Of a DNA stretch of 64,000 bases, positions 51,062-59,136 are shown one piece after another. The DNA lies in NCBI RefSeq assembly GCF_008064665.1, contig NZ_VRZA01000002.1:854053-918052 (forward strand), written 5' to 3'. Within the stretch, counting starts at the first letter, position 1. Every line of letters starts with the position of its first letter. The position numbers and the translations under genes were made by a program. This DNA is from Parahaliea maris. GTDB lineage: Bacteria; Pseudomonadota; Gammaproteobacteria; Pseudomonadales; Halieaceae. The notes beneath the pieces are model-generated. The model saw nothing but the letters and a program-made list of their open reading frames with translations. It was not told the origin of the DNA and did not search any database.

Positions 51062-52462
51062 TCACCAGACAGATTCCAGTTCCTCCAGCGTCTTGCCCCG
51101 GGTCTCCGGGATCATGCTCGCTACCAGCAGCACGATGAGCAGAATGCAGCCCATGAAAAACCAGTACGGCAGGCTGCCGAACCAGGGCGCCTGGCTGTTG
51201 ACCTGCGATTCCATCGCGATCGGGAATGCCTGGGCCACGAGGTAGTTGGATGCCCACTGTACCGCCACCGCGACCGACATTGCGACACTGCGGACCGCGT
51301 TGGGAAACATTTCCGACAATAACACCCAGACTACCGGCCCCATGGACATGGCAAACGAGCCTATGAACGTGAGGATGCCCACCAGCGACAGCAGGCCAAC
51401 CTGCTGGGTCATCAGGGTGTAGTTCAACAGGAGGAAGCCCAGGAACATGCCGCCGGAGCCAATGTACAGCAAGGGCTTTCGCCCTAACCGGTCGATGAGC
51501 GCCATCGCCACGAAGGTAAAGAGCAGGTTCACACTGGCCAGAAGAATCTGTTGGGCGAGAACATCTTCCTTGCCGAAGCCGAGCGCCCGCTCGAAGATGT
51601 CAGCGCCGAAATACAGCACTGCGTTGATGCCGGTAAACTGCTGCAATGCGGACAGTGCCGTTCCCACAAGAACAATCGGCAGCAAGCCACTGCTCAGCAA
51701 GCTCGCTGCCTTCTCACGTTTCCGGGATTCGGGATTTTCCGCCGCAATGGATTGGTTGATCTCCTCCAGTTCCCTGTTGGCGACGACCTCTCCGTGCAGG
51801 GCGACCAGCACCGCATAGGCTTCGGTATTGCGCCCTTTCAGCGCCAGCCAGCGGGGACTGGGGGGAATGAAAAGCAACCCCAGCAGGAACAGCGCGCAGG
51901 GTACCAGTTCCGACCAGAACATCAGCCGCCATCCGAATGCCACGTTCTCCGCCTCGGAACGCGTGTTGCCGATGAGATAGGTGGCTACGAACACCACGAA
52001 AAAGCCGACGACGATGGCCAGTTGGTAGAACGAGACCAGCCTTCCGCGTTTGCTGGCGGGCGCCACTTCGGCAATGTACATCGGGGCGTTGATTGACGCG
52101 ATGCCAATGCCAAGACCGCCAATGACCCTGAACATGACCAGTACCGTCACTGATTCCGGCAGCACGCCCGGCAGCCCTGACCCCCAGGCGGACACAATGA
52201 AGAGCAGCGCGGAAATAATCAGCGAATGCTTGCGCCCCACCGCCGCGCTGAGTTTGCCGGCCAGGGCGGAACCTACCAGGCATCCCAGGAGCGCGCTGCC
52301 AACCACCCAGCCCTTGCTCGCTGGCGTGAGCTGGAAATACTGGCTCAGATAATACTGGGAGCCGTTGATGACGCCGGTGTCGTAGCCAAACAGAAGCCCG
52401 CCAAGGGCTGCTACCATGGTGATCGGCAACAGGGATGTGGTTCGATACACAGTGGCACTCAC
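51062..52462 (-). CDS. Sugar porter family MFS transporter
   Basis: A 466-residue 12-helix transporter with sugar-porter signatures: GYDTGVINGSQYYL in helix 1, RVIGGLGIGIASINAPMYIAEVAPASKRGRLVS, PPSPRWLALKGR in the central loop, DRLGRKPLLYIGS, and PETRGKTLEELE at the C-terminus. It is a likely proton symporter for a monosaccharide or polyol. It is the only clear sugar gene here. The start is at 52462; the reverse-strand HCCA-isomerase gene lies just upstream of it. Confidence 0.92.
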   Translation of the reverse strand: MSATVYRTTSLLPITMVAALGGLLFGYDTGVINGSQYYLSQYFQLTPASKGWVVGSALLGCLVGSALAGKLSAAVGRKHSLIISALLFIVSAWGSGLPGVLPESVTVLVMFRVIGGLGIGIASINAPMYIAEVAPASKRGRLVSFYQLAIVVGFFVVFVATYLIGNTRSEAENVAFGWRLMFWSELVPCALFLLGLLFIPPSPRWLALKGRNTEAYAVLVALHGEVVANRELEEINQSIAAENPESRKREKAASLLSSGLLPIVLVGTALSALQQFTGINAVLYFGADIFERALGFGKEDVLAQQILLASVNLLFTFVAMALIDRLGRKPLLYIGSGGMFLGFLLLNYTLMTQQVGLLSLVGILTFIGSFAMSMGPVVWVLLSEMFPNAVRSVAMSVAVAVQWASNYLVAQAFPIAMESQVNSQAPWFGSLPYWFFMGCILLIVLLVASMIPETRGKTLEELESVW

Positions 52463-52501
52463 TCCTTGATGGCTACACTTTGCGGGCGAAAGATTTGAAC
52501 A

Positions 52502-53149
52502 TCATCGACGCTGGAGTCCTCGTTGCTGCATGCGCCAGACAAGGCAGTCGATGCGGTCCTGCCCAAAGAAGGGATCACCCTCGAACACCATCAGCGGAAC
52601 GCCCCAGTGCCCCGCAGCCGCCTGTTCGGCCTTGTTCTGCTCCACCAGTGCATCAAGGCGTCCTGGATCTCGCGCCACTTCCGCTTCGAGGGCTTCAAGG
52701 TCGAGGCCCGCACGCGATACCGCACCGCTCAGGTGGTCACCTTCATTCCATTGCGGTGTGCCGCTCCAGATCAGGCGAGAAACCTCGTCGATAAATGCCA
52801 GCCCCCTGCCCTGCTCCGCCGCGACGGCACCGAGCCGCAGCAGACGAAAAATATGTGGCTGCTCAGGCGCAATCTTGCGGGTTTCCATGTCCTGTACGAT
52901 CGGGTCAGGGTTGGGCATGCCCAGGGGGATATCCAGCATCTCAGCGAGCCGGACAACGTCCATGAGGGTGTAACGTATCCAGCGGGGGTCCGAGCGCTCG
53001 AAGAACTGCGGGTCGCGCACCGCCAGTGGGGCGACAATTTTGACATTGATGTCGACCTCGTACTCCCGCGTCAGCGCAACCAGGCGTGGGGTCGCCAGAT
53101 AGGAATAGGGACTGCGGAAGGACCAGTACAGGTCGATGGCCAGGGGCAT
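52502..53149 (-). CDS. 2-hydroxychromene-2-carboxylate isomerase family (DsbA-fold) protein
   Basis: A 215-residue kappa-class GST/DsbA-fold protein. The start MPLAIDLYWSFRSPYSYLA carries the active-site Ser (SFRSPYS) in place of the Cys of DsbA. WGVPLMVFEGDPFFGQDRID near the end is the typical cis-Pro and substrate region. Members isomerise hydroxychromene carboxylates in naphthalene pathways, or conjugate glutathione. The ATG at 53149 follows GGAGGACATCCC. Confidence 0.87.
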   Translation of the reverse strand: MPLAIDLYWSFRSPYSYLATPRLVALTREYEVDINVKIVAPLAVRDPQFFERSDPRWIRYTLMDVVRLAEMLDIPLGMPNPDPIVQDMETRKIAPEQPHIFRLLRLGAVAAEQGRGLAFIDEVSRLIWSGTPQWNEGDHLSGAVSRAGLDLEALEAEVARDPGRLDALVEQNKAEQAAAGHWGVPLMVFEGDPFFGQDRIDCLVWRMQQRGLQRR

Positions 53150-53272
53150 GGGATGTCCTCCGGGGCGCCAACACCCCAAGCGTACACAGGCCGCGCGCGA
53201 TTTTATTGAAGTGAGGCGCGGCGCCTTGTGGCAGCTTAACAGCGCACTCCCGAAGGAACCACTGCTACCTCC

Positions 53273-54256
53273 TCAATCCCCCGAGACTTTCAGTACCATC
53301 TTGCCGCGATTATGCCCGCTCTGGAGAATCTCGTGGGCTGCGGCTACGTCCTTCAGGGCGTATTCCCTGATCGGCGGCATCCTGACTTCGCCGCTGACGA
53401 CCAGTTGGGCGATGCGTTCCAGGGTTTCGGCGCAATGGCTGTCGTCCATGGTGGAGAATACCCGGTTTACCCCGCGGGCAGCTGCCTCCGCCGCCGCAGC
53501 GGGAATGTCACCATCGTCCACCAGGGTGGGTATGCTGACAAAGGTGCCGCCATGGCGCAGCAGGTCCAGCCCCCTCGGCAGGGTACTGACACCCACCGCG
53601 TCCATCAGGTAGTCCAGGCCCTGCGGGGCCCACTCGGCAATTGCCTGCCCGATATCCTCGCTCCGGTAGTCAATGACCCGCTCCACACCCAGGTCCTTGA
53701 GATAGTCGACGTTGGCCGTTGAACAGGTCGCCGCGACCCGCGCCCCGGCGGCGCGTGCAAACTGGACCGCGAAACTGCCGAGGCCACCGGAACCACCGTG
53801 AATCATCGCCAGCTGCCCGGCCTGCAAACCACCGCGGTCAAACAGCCCCTGCCAGGCGGTCAGTGCGGCCACCGGCAGCGCGGCGGCATCACGAAGCGCC
53901 AGCCCTTCAGGCACGAGGGCGACGCGGTCTTCCGAGGCAATGGCGTATTGCGCATAACTGCCCTGCCCGCCCTGACCGTGATTGGTCGGCGTGAAAACGC
54001 GGTCGCCTTCGCTGACGCGGGTTACCCCCTCGCCGACCGCAGCGACGACGCCGGCCGCGTCGAAGCCAATAACATAGGGGAATATGTAGGGGCGGTACTG
54101 TTCCAGGTAACCCTGGCGGTTTTTCCAGTCGGCGGGATTGATGCCCGCATAGGCCACTTGCACCAGCACTTCACCGGGTCCCGGGTCCGGGGTGGCAATT
54201 TCCGCGTATTCAAACACTTCAGGGCCGCCGGTCTGGCGGATTATCATGGCGAACAT
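53273..54256 (-). CDS. Zinc-type alcohol dehydrogenase-like / quinone oxidoreductase
   Basis: A 327-residue medium-chain reductase of the NADPH:quinone oxidoreductase group without zinc ligands. The N-terminal GroES-like domain (VLVQVAYAGINPADWKNRQG) precedes a Rossmann domain with AMIHGGSGGLGSFAVQFARAAGA. It reduces quinones or enones. It is the last gene of the four-gene reverse-strand operon, 51 bp after the Dabb-domain gene. Confidence 0.88.
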   Translation of the reverse strand: MFAMIIRQTGGPEVFEYAEIATPDPGPGEVLVQVAYAGINPADWKNRQGYLEQYRPYIFPYVIGFDAAGVVAAVGEGVTRVSEGDRVFTPTNHGQGGQGSYAQYAIASEDRVALVPEGLALRDAAALPVAALTAWQGLFDRGGLQAGQLAMIHGGSGGLGSFAVQFARAAGARVAATCSTANVDYLKDLGVERVIDYRSEDIGQAIAEWAPQGLDYLMDAVGVSTLPRGLDLLRHGGTFVSIPTLVDDGDIPAAAAEAAARGVNRVFSTMDDSHCAETLERIAQLVVSGEVRMPPIREYALKDVAAAHEILQSGHNRGKMVLKVSGD

Positions 54257-54307
54257 GGTCTCTCCTTGTAATGGTAGGCGACTGGCAAAATGCCAATCCG
54301 GGTGAGT

Positions 54308-55360
54308 TCATCTCTCACCCTTTAGCAATTCGTTCGCGAGAACACTCGACTCGACACTGCAGAATGCGTGGGATATCTGTACGTCGACAATCTGGTCACC
54401 CGACTCCGGGTCAAACCAACGGTCGATATGGGCCCAGTGATGAGGGTGGGTCATGTAGGGACCAGTCAGCCCCCCGACATCGGCAAAGTCCTGTTCCCAG
54501 ACATACGTCCAGGGGGGGACGTCAGATCGATTCCAGGCGGCCGGTAACGCTCTGCTCAAGCGCCAGTTTACAATCGCCGGCATGTGCCGCGGCATTTCCA
54601 GCAGGTCGCGCTCGAAGTTTGCAGCCGCTTCGGGGGCGGTTCCTGGTAGCAGGCGGAAGTAAGCGGTGCGTTTCACTCCACCGCTGATCCCGGGCGCCCT
54701 CAGTCCGCCGCCGAGGTAGTCTAGCGCAAAGGCGTGCACGGCCCTGCAGTGTTCAGCCAGCGCAGGGAGTACCATTTCCCGCCAGGCCCGACTTTCCCGC
54801 GCCGTTTGCGCGGCACTGCCATCGGTGAACAGCAGGTCCCAGGTGTAGTGGCCTGCGGCATATTCTGGCGCCAGATTGCGCCCGAGCACTGCTTGCTCCA
54901 ATCCCGGTACATCCTCGGTCGCTGTACTCAACAGAGCTTCCAATGCCTCAGCTTTCTCAGCCGCTGCCAATGCGAGCTGCGCGGTTTCCCGGTGAAATCT
55001 GACGCCTGTTGTACAGCCGACGGGCTCGCCGACGGCCGGCAGTTCAGCGGCGCTCTGCCCTGTCAGGTAGGTCCGCTTGCGCGACAGGCATATCCCGTCC
55101 ACCGCATCCCAGAAGGTATAGACCTCCGGGCAGCCCGATTGCGCACGCATCCCCCACCAGGCACCGGCATCGGCCACCTCCCAGCGCAACCACAGGGTCA
55201 GCGGACCCTCGGCGGTAATGACCGGAGGCGAAACCTGCTTCGATTGTAATTGCAGACCACGCGCCGCCGCCCCGGGCAGGTACCGTGTTTCCAGCAGTGT
55301 TTCGAGTACCGCAAGTTCATCGGGTGCGACCACAATCTGGTCCAGTACGGTGATGGTCAC
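54308..55360 (-). CDS. Large Dabb-domain protein, unknown
   Basis: About 350 residues with no enzyme motif. The C-terminal ~110 residues (KRTAYFRLLPGTAPEAAANFE, DVPPWTYVWEQDFADVGGL, THPHHWAHIDRWFD) look like a Dabb (stress-responsive alpha/beta barrel) module. The N-terminal part (VTITVLDQIVVAPDELAVLE) looks like a second ferredoxin-like barrel half. Such modules bind small hydrophobic ligands or form cyclase/monooxygenase-like pockets. The start is GTG at 55360, which overlaps the nitroreductase stop (GTGA) with GAGAAAGG upstream. Confidence 0.68.
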   Translation of the reverse strand: MTITVLDQIVVAPDELAVLETLLETRYLPGAAARGLQLQSKQVSPPVITAEGPLTLWLRWEVADAGAWWGMRAQSGCPEVYTFWDAVDGICLSRKRTYLTGQSAAELPAVGEPVGCTTGVRFHRETAQLALAAAEKAEALEALLSTATEDVPGLEQAVLGRNLAPEYAAGHYTWDLLFTDGSAAQTARESRAWREMVLPALAEHCRAVHAFALDYLGGGLRAPGISGGVKRTAYFRLLPGTAPEAAANFERDLLEMPRHMPAIVNWRLSRALPAAWNRSDVPPWTYVWEQDFADVGGLTGPYMTHPHHWAHIDRWFDPESGDQIVDVQISHAFCSVESSVLANELLKGER

Positions 55361-56016
55361 GAGCCCTTTCTCCAATGATTCCAGTGGGTGATGTCCTCAG
55401 CAGGCATGCGCCGGGCGCGTTTGAAATCACTGCCCAGGGTATAGGCAACAGGGAACAGGCCCGCCTGGGTGGTGGACGTAGGGGGTATGCCCAGGCACTC
55501 CGCCATCTCTGCCGCCCGGTGCAGGTGCACCGTCGTCCAGGCGGAACCCAGTCCCCGGGACCGCAGGGCGAGCATGAAATTCCATGCGGCAGGCAGTATC
55601 GAGCCCCAAAGACTCGCCTGGGTAAAGAGATCGCCGCCCTCCACCCTGCCCTCTATGACCGGAATTACAATGGCCGGTACCTCGTGCAGGACACTGGCCA
55701 GATACTCGACCGAGCCGGCGATGCGCTGCTGGTCCGGCCCGGTGAAATCGATACCGCTCATCCAGCCCGGGCTCTCCACCTGGGCAGCCATCCCTGTGCG
55801 ATAGATCGCCGCGACATCAGCCCTGGTCCGCTCGTCGTCTATCACGAGCCAGTGCCAGAACTGCTGGTTGGAACCATTCGGTGCCTGAATGGCCAGTTCG
55901 ATGCACTCGGTCAACAAGTCGCGTGGGACCGGCCGGGAGAGATCAAGCCGCTTGCGTACCGAACGGGTCGTTGCCAGCAAGTCGTCGAGGGACAAGTCGA
56001 GTTGCGGATAACTCAT
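55357..56016 (-). CDS. Nitroreductase family protein
   Basis: A 219-residue FMN-dependent nitroreductase-fold protein. TTRSVRKRLDLSRPVP and CIELAIQAPNGSNQQFWHWLVI supply the flavin-phosphate contacts. WNFMLALRSRGLGSAWTT is the second conserved region. The ATG at 56016 is preferred. It overlaps the Dabb gene by a GTGA and lies 72 bp after the SDR, so it belongs to one operon under the divergent AraC regulator. Confidence 0.87.
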   Translation of the reverse strand: MSYPQLDLSLDDLLATTRSVRKRLDLSRPVPRDLLTECIELAIQAPNGSNQQFWHWLVIDDERTRADVAAIYRTGMAAQVESPGWMSGIDFTGPDQQRIAGSVEYLASVLHEVPAIVIPVIEGRVEGGDLFTQASLWGSILPAAWNFMLALRSRGLGSAWTTVHLHRAAEMAECLGIPPTSTTQAGLFPVAYTLGSDFKRARRMPAEDITHWNHWRKGS

Positions 56017-56088
56017 GAACAGGCGCTCACCAGACGCTCCGCCCGCTGCGTCCTGGACTCGCCCCCACAAGGCACGACAGTTTGCACA

Positions 56089-56961
56089 CTATTCACCGCG
56101 GGGAATGATGGCAGGATTGGCGCAGTCCGGAATAGTAGGCGGTGGCAGTTTTTCCCGACCATCCAGGCTGTAGACCGCGAATCCCATCGCGTCAGGGAAG
56201 TGCAGACTATGGGTAATCAGGCCGCTGCGCTCCCGGGCCGGCAAGTGACAGAGGGCGAGTGCCGTCTCCGCCAGGTACTCGACCGGCTCGGTCGGGTACT
56301 CCTCGGGGATATAGACATCGGCGCCCGGCGTGGAAATCGCCGTGCTCGGCGCGACCAGGTTCACTGCGATATTGTCATCTAGCAGTTCCGCCGCCAATCC
56401 GACGGTAAACCGGTTGAGGAAGGCCTTGGCCGCAGCATACACGGTTGCGCCACCGTGGCGGGCGAACTCGTCATAGCGGTCAGCCGGTAGCTGAGCCGTG
56501 ACGGACCCGACATTGACGATCCACCCCGCGCCGCGATGACGCATCTCGGGAATCGCCGCCTGGGCCAGCTTGATGGGCACACGCTGGTAGTGATTGAAGG
56601 TCTGTTCCAGGAACTCGTCGTTCATGGTCTTGACCGGCGCATACCGGGCAAAACCGGCGTTGTTGACCAGGATATCCAGGCCGCCGGCTGCCTCCACGGT
56701 ACGGGCCACGAGGGTGTCGCGCTCAACGGGATTGTCGAGATCCGCCGCCAGCGGGAGGGCTTTGCCGCCCGCTGCTTCGATGAGGCCGACGGTTTCCATG
56801 AGTGTGCCAGGCAGGGCGACTGAGGTATCGAGGCTGCGAGCGGTCACCACCACCGTCGCGCCGGCGGCCGCAAGGCGCTGCGCGATGGCTCGCCCAATAC
56901 CCCGGCTGGCACCGGTGATGAGGGCGATTCGCCCGTCGAGAGGGCGCGTCGAGAGATTCAT
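56089..56961 (-). CDS. SDR family oxidoreductase
   Basis: A 290-residue short-chain dehydrogenase. The cofactor motif is TGASRGIG near residue 17, NNAG near 97, Ser in NVGSVTAQ, and Tyr-Lys in VYAAAKAF. It has an extended C-terminus (SLHFPDAMGFAVYSLDG). It is the first gene of the SDR / nitroreductase / Dabb / quinone oxidoreductase operon, facing the AraC gene across 146 bp. Confidence 0.88.
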   Translation of the reverse strand: MNLSTRPLDGRIALITGASRGIGRAIAQRLAAAGATVVVTARSLDTSVALPGTLMETVGLIEAAGGKALPLAADLDNPVERDTLVARTVEAAGGLDILVNNAGFARYAPVKTMNDEFLEQTFNHYQRVPIKLAQAAIPEMRHRGAGWIVNVGSVTAQLPADRYDEFARHGGATVYAAAKAFLNRFTVGLAAELLDDNIAVNLVAPSTAISTPGADVYIPEEYPTEPVEYLAETALALCHLPARERSGLITHSLHFPDAMGFAVYSLDGREKLPPPTIPDCANPAIIPRGE

Positions 56962-57107
56962 GTCTGCTCCGTTATTGGCATTATCCAGATAGGGGAAATG
57001 ATAGGCGCGTAAGGCCGCAGGGGCGAAGGGTATCTGTGGTCAATCTACCGGACTATACTGCTCACTGACCGCGCATTTCCCGGTGACAATAGCGATATGA
57101 GAGAGCT

Positions 57108-58157
57108 GTGACGCCACACGATTTCAGCAACGAGGTACCGGGTAGTTTTGCGATTCCCCTGCTCGAGGACCTGGACACACTGGGGAGCGACCTCGACCAG
57201 CTCTGGCAGCGGGCGGCGGTGACCGCGCCGCGCCAGAGTGTCATGACCGGCCGGACAGCTGCCCTGCCCGCTGCCGAGTTTACCCGCCTTTATCGCTGCT
57301 GCATGGAAGAACTCGAGCGTCTGTCCTGCCTCGACCAGGGTATACGCCCGATGGGTAGAGGTGCGGTCAACATGCTCTGCTATGCGGTCCTGCCCTGCCG
57401 AACACTCAGGGAGATCATCGGGCGCGTCATCGAGTTCAACGACGCCATGGAAGACCGGGGGGGCGAGATATCCCTCGAAGAGAGCGGCGACACGGCGGTC
57501 TTTTCCATGCAGGTACCGCGTAAACGCTACGACAACCCGGCCCTACTGGTGGATATCACCGGGCTGTACTTCTACTTCCAGTTGTTTTCCTGGATGGTCA
57601 GCCGTCGTCTTCCGCTAAGCGAGGTTGGGGTTGTCTACGGGAAACCAGGCAAGCACTACCCACTGATGGAACTGTTTGAACGCCCTGTGAGTTTTGGCGC
57701 TGTCGCCAACCGTCTTGCCTTCCCGGGTGACTGCCTCGACTTGCCAAGCACCCGCTCACTGACCGAACTCGAGCGAATCATCGACCACTTCCCCTTCGAC
57801 CTTAGCGCGGGCGCAGCCTCCGGCAGGGCCTCACCGTCGCAGATCCGCCTGCTGATCCTCGATGCCATCCAGAGCCGGCGCGAAGTGCCCGCCCTCGAAA
57901 CAGCAGCCCAACTCTTCCATACGAGCCCGGCGACACTGCGGCGCCGGCTCCGTGAGGGAGGGACCTCCTACAGCGAGATCCGGGCTCAATGCCAGCGCGA
58001 GATCGCCGAGCGACTACTGTCTAATCGGGAGTTGTCCATCGAATCGATTGCCGAACATGTGGGCTTTGGCAGCGACAGGGCCTTTCGCCGGGGCTTTCAC
58101 AGCTGGACCGGGCTCAGCCCTTCCGAGTTCCGGGAGGGACTGGCCAGCAAGCGCTAG
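57108..58157 (+). CDS. AraC family transcriptional regulator
   Basis: A 349-residue regulator of the same arabinose-binding-like class as the one at 28017. It has a long ligand-binding domain (about 15-235) and a C-terminal helix-turn-helix pair (ALETAAQLFHTSPATLRRRL, SIESIAEHVGFGSDRAFRRG), ending WTGLSPSEFREGL. The start is GTG at 57108 with GAGAG upstream. Divergent from the SDR-nitroreductase operon, which it most likely activates. A GGTCA...TGACC pair (57038-57042, 57066-57070) lies in the gap. Confidence 0.88.
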   Translation: MTPHDFSNEVPGSFAIPLLEDLDTLGSDLDQLWQRAAVTAPRQSVMTGRTAALPAAEFTRLYRCCMEELERLSCLDQGIRPMGRGAVNMLCYAVLPCRTLREIIGRVIEFNDAMEDRGGEISLEESGDTAVFSMQVPRKRYDNPALLVDITGLYFYFQLFSWMVSRRLPLSEVGVVYGKPGKHYPLMELFERPVSFGAVANRLAFPGDCLDLPSTRSLTELERIIDHFPFDLSAGAASGRASPSQIRLLILDAIQSRREVPALETAAQLFHTSPATLRRRLREGGTSYSEIRAQCQREIAERLLSNRELSIESIAEHVGFGSDRAFRRGFHSWTGLSPSEFREGLASKR

Positions 58158-58166
58158 CCTTGACGG

Positions 58167-59003
58167 CTAGCCGCGCCAGGCGTTTTCAGTCCAGGCCCAG
58201 CGCGCGCCATCAACCGGGGTGATGTTCAGGGCCGCGCGCACGTCCTCCAGGGGCCAGGCAAAGTAACAGCTCCAGTCAGCCAGTGGCAGGGGTCGTTTGA
58301 TTGCCTGCGCCATTTCCAGGCCGCTGGCGATCGATTCCATAAACGCGGTGGTCACCGCGGGATAGTAAAGTGACGTCCGCATCATCCAGCTGCTACTGAG
58401 GTAGGCGTGAACGAAGTTCAGCAGGCCGGCGAGCTCCGGGGAGAAGTAGCGGGCGTTGAGCTGCATGTACAGGTACATCATGCCCAGTTCACCTGCGGGA
58501 TCGGTACCAAAACCGGTGACGAGGTGCTCGACATCGTGCACCAGCGTGCGCTGGCGGTTGTAGAGTTCGAAATCGGAGCTCGGTTTCAGGTCGCGGAAAG
58601 CCGGCACCTGCTCGAAGCCTGTTTCACGGTAGAAGGCGTACACCACTGCCCCCAGGGTGCCCTCTGGATACTCCACTGCGGCTTCCAGATCCAGCAGGGT
58701 CTGCTCGTTGCGCTCCAGCCAGGCACTGAAATCACCGTTGCAGGCCCGCTCCTCTCCCATGATGCCCTCGACCTCCCGGGTATCGAGGAGGCGGTGAAAC
58801 TCGTTCATCACCTCCGGCACCAACTGCAGCACGCCGACATCCTCGCCATTGCGACGGAGAAAATCCTGGGCCACCAGGTCCCGTAACAGCGGGCTGTTCA
58901 ACCATTTGGAACCGCTGCTCAGCAGGCTCGAAGCGCCGGTAACCGCAACCTTCCCTTCCTTGTAATAGGCGTCCTCTGCGGACGACATCTGCAGGTTATC
59001 CAC
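58167..59003 (-). CDS. COQ4-like ubiquinone biosynthesis protein
   Basis: A 278-residue protein with the COQ4 metal motif HDxxH-x11-E: His156, Asp157, His160 and Glu172 (VHDVEHLVTGFGTDPAGE). In eukaryotes COQ4 helps decarboxylate/hydroxylate C1 of the coenzyme Q ring precursor; bacterial relatives are mostly uncharacterised. The GTG start at 59003 has AAGGAG six bases before it; a longer frame lacks homology. It lies between the AraC gene and the PQQ dehydrogenase, which has a separate transcript direction-wise continuous with it (133 bp gap). Confidence 0.78.
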   Translation of the reverse strand: MDNLQMSSAEDAYYKEGKVAVTGASSLLSSGSKWLNSPLLRDLVAQDFLRRNGEDVGVLQLVPEVMNEFHRLLDTREVEGIMGEERACNGDFSAWLERNEQTLLDLEAAVEYPEGTLGAVVYAFYRETGFEQVPAFRDLKPSSDFELYNRQRTLVHDVEHLVTGFGTDPAGELGMMYLYMQLNARYFSPELAGLLNFVHAYLSSSWMMRTSLYYPAVTTAFMESIASGLEMAQAIKRPLPLADWSCYFAWPLEDVRAALNITPVDGARWAWTENAWRG

Positions 59004-59136
59004 GACAAGCTCCTTGCGACAATGCAATCTGACAGTCGCAACAAGCAGACCACGATCAAACGCCAGGCGGAAGGACTGCCCCCTGCAAGTTGCCGGACAG
59101 AATCGCTCAGAAGGGGTGCGAACGGTTGTTATACGC

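Noticed and set aside
55375..56382. A 335-codon forward frame opposite the nitroreductase and SDR genes
   Set aside because: Antisense to two motif-bearing genes and without a domain of its own.
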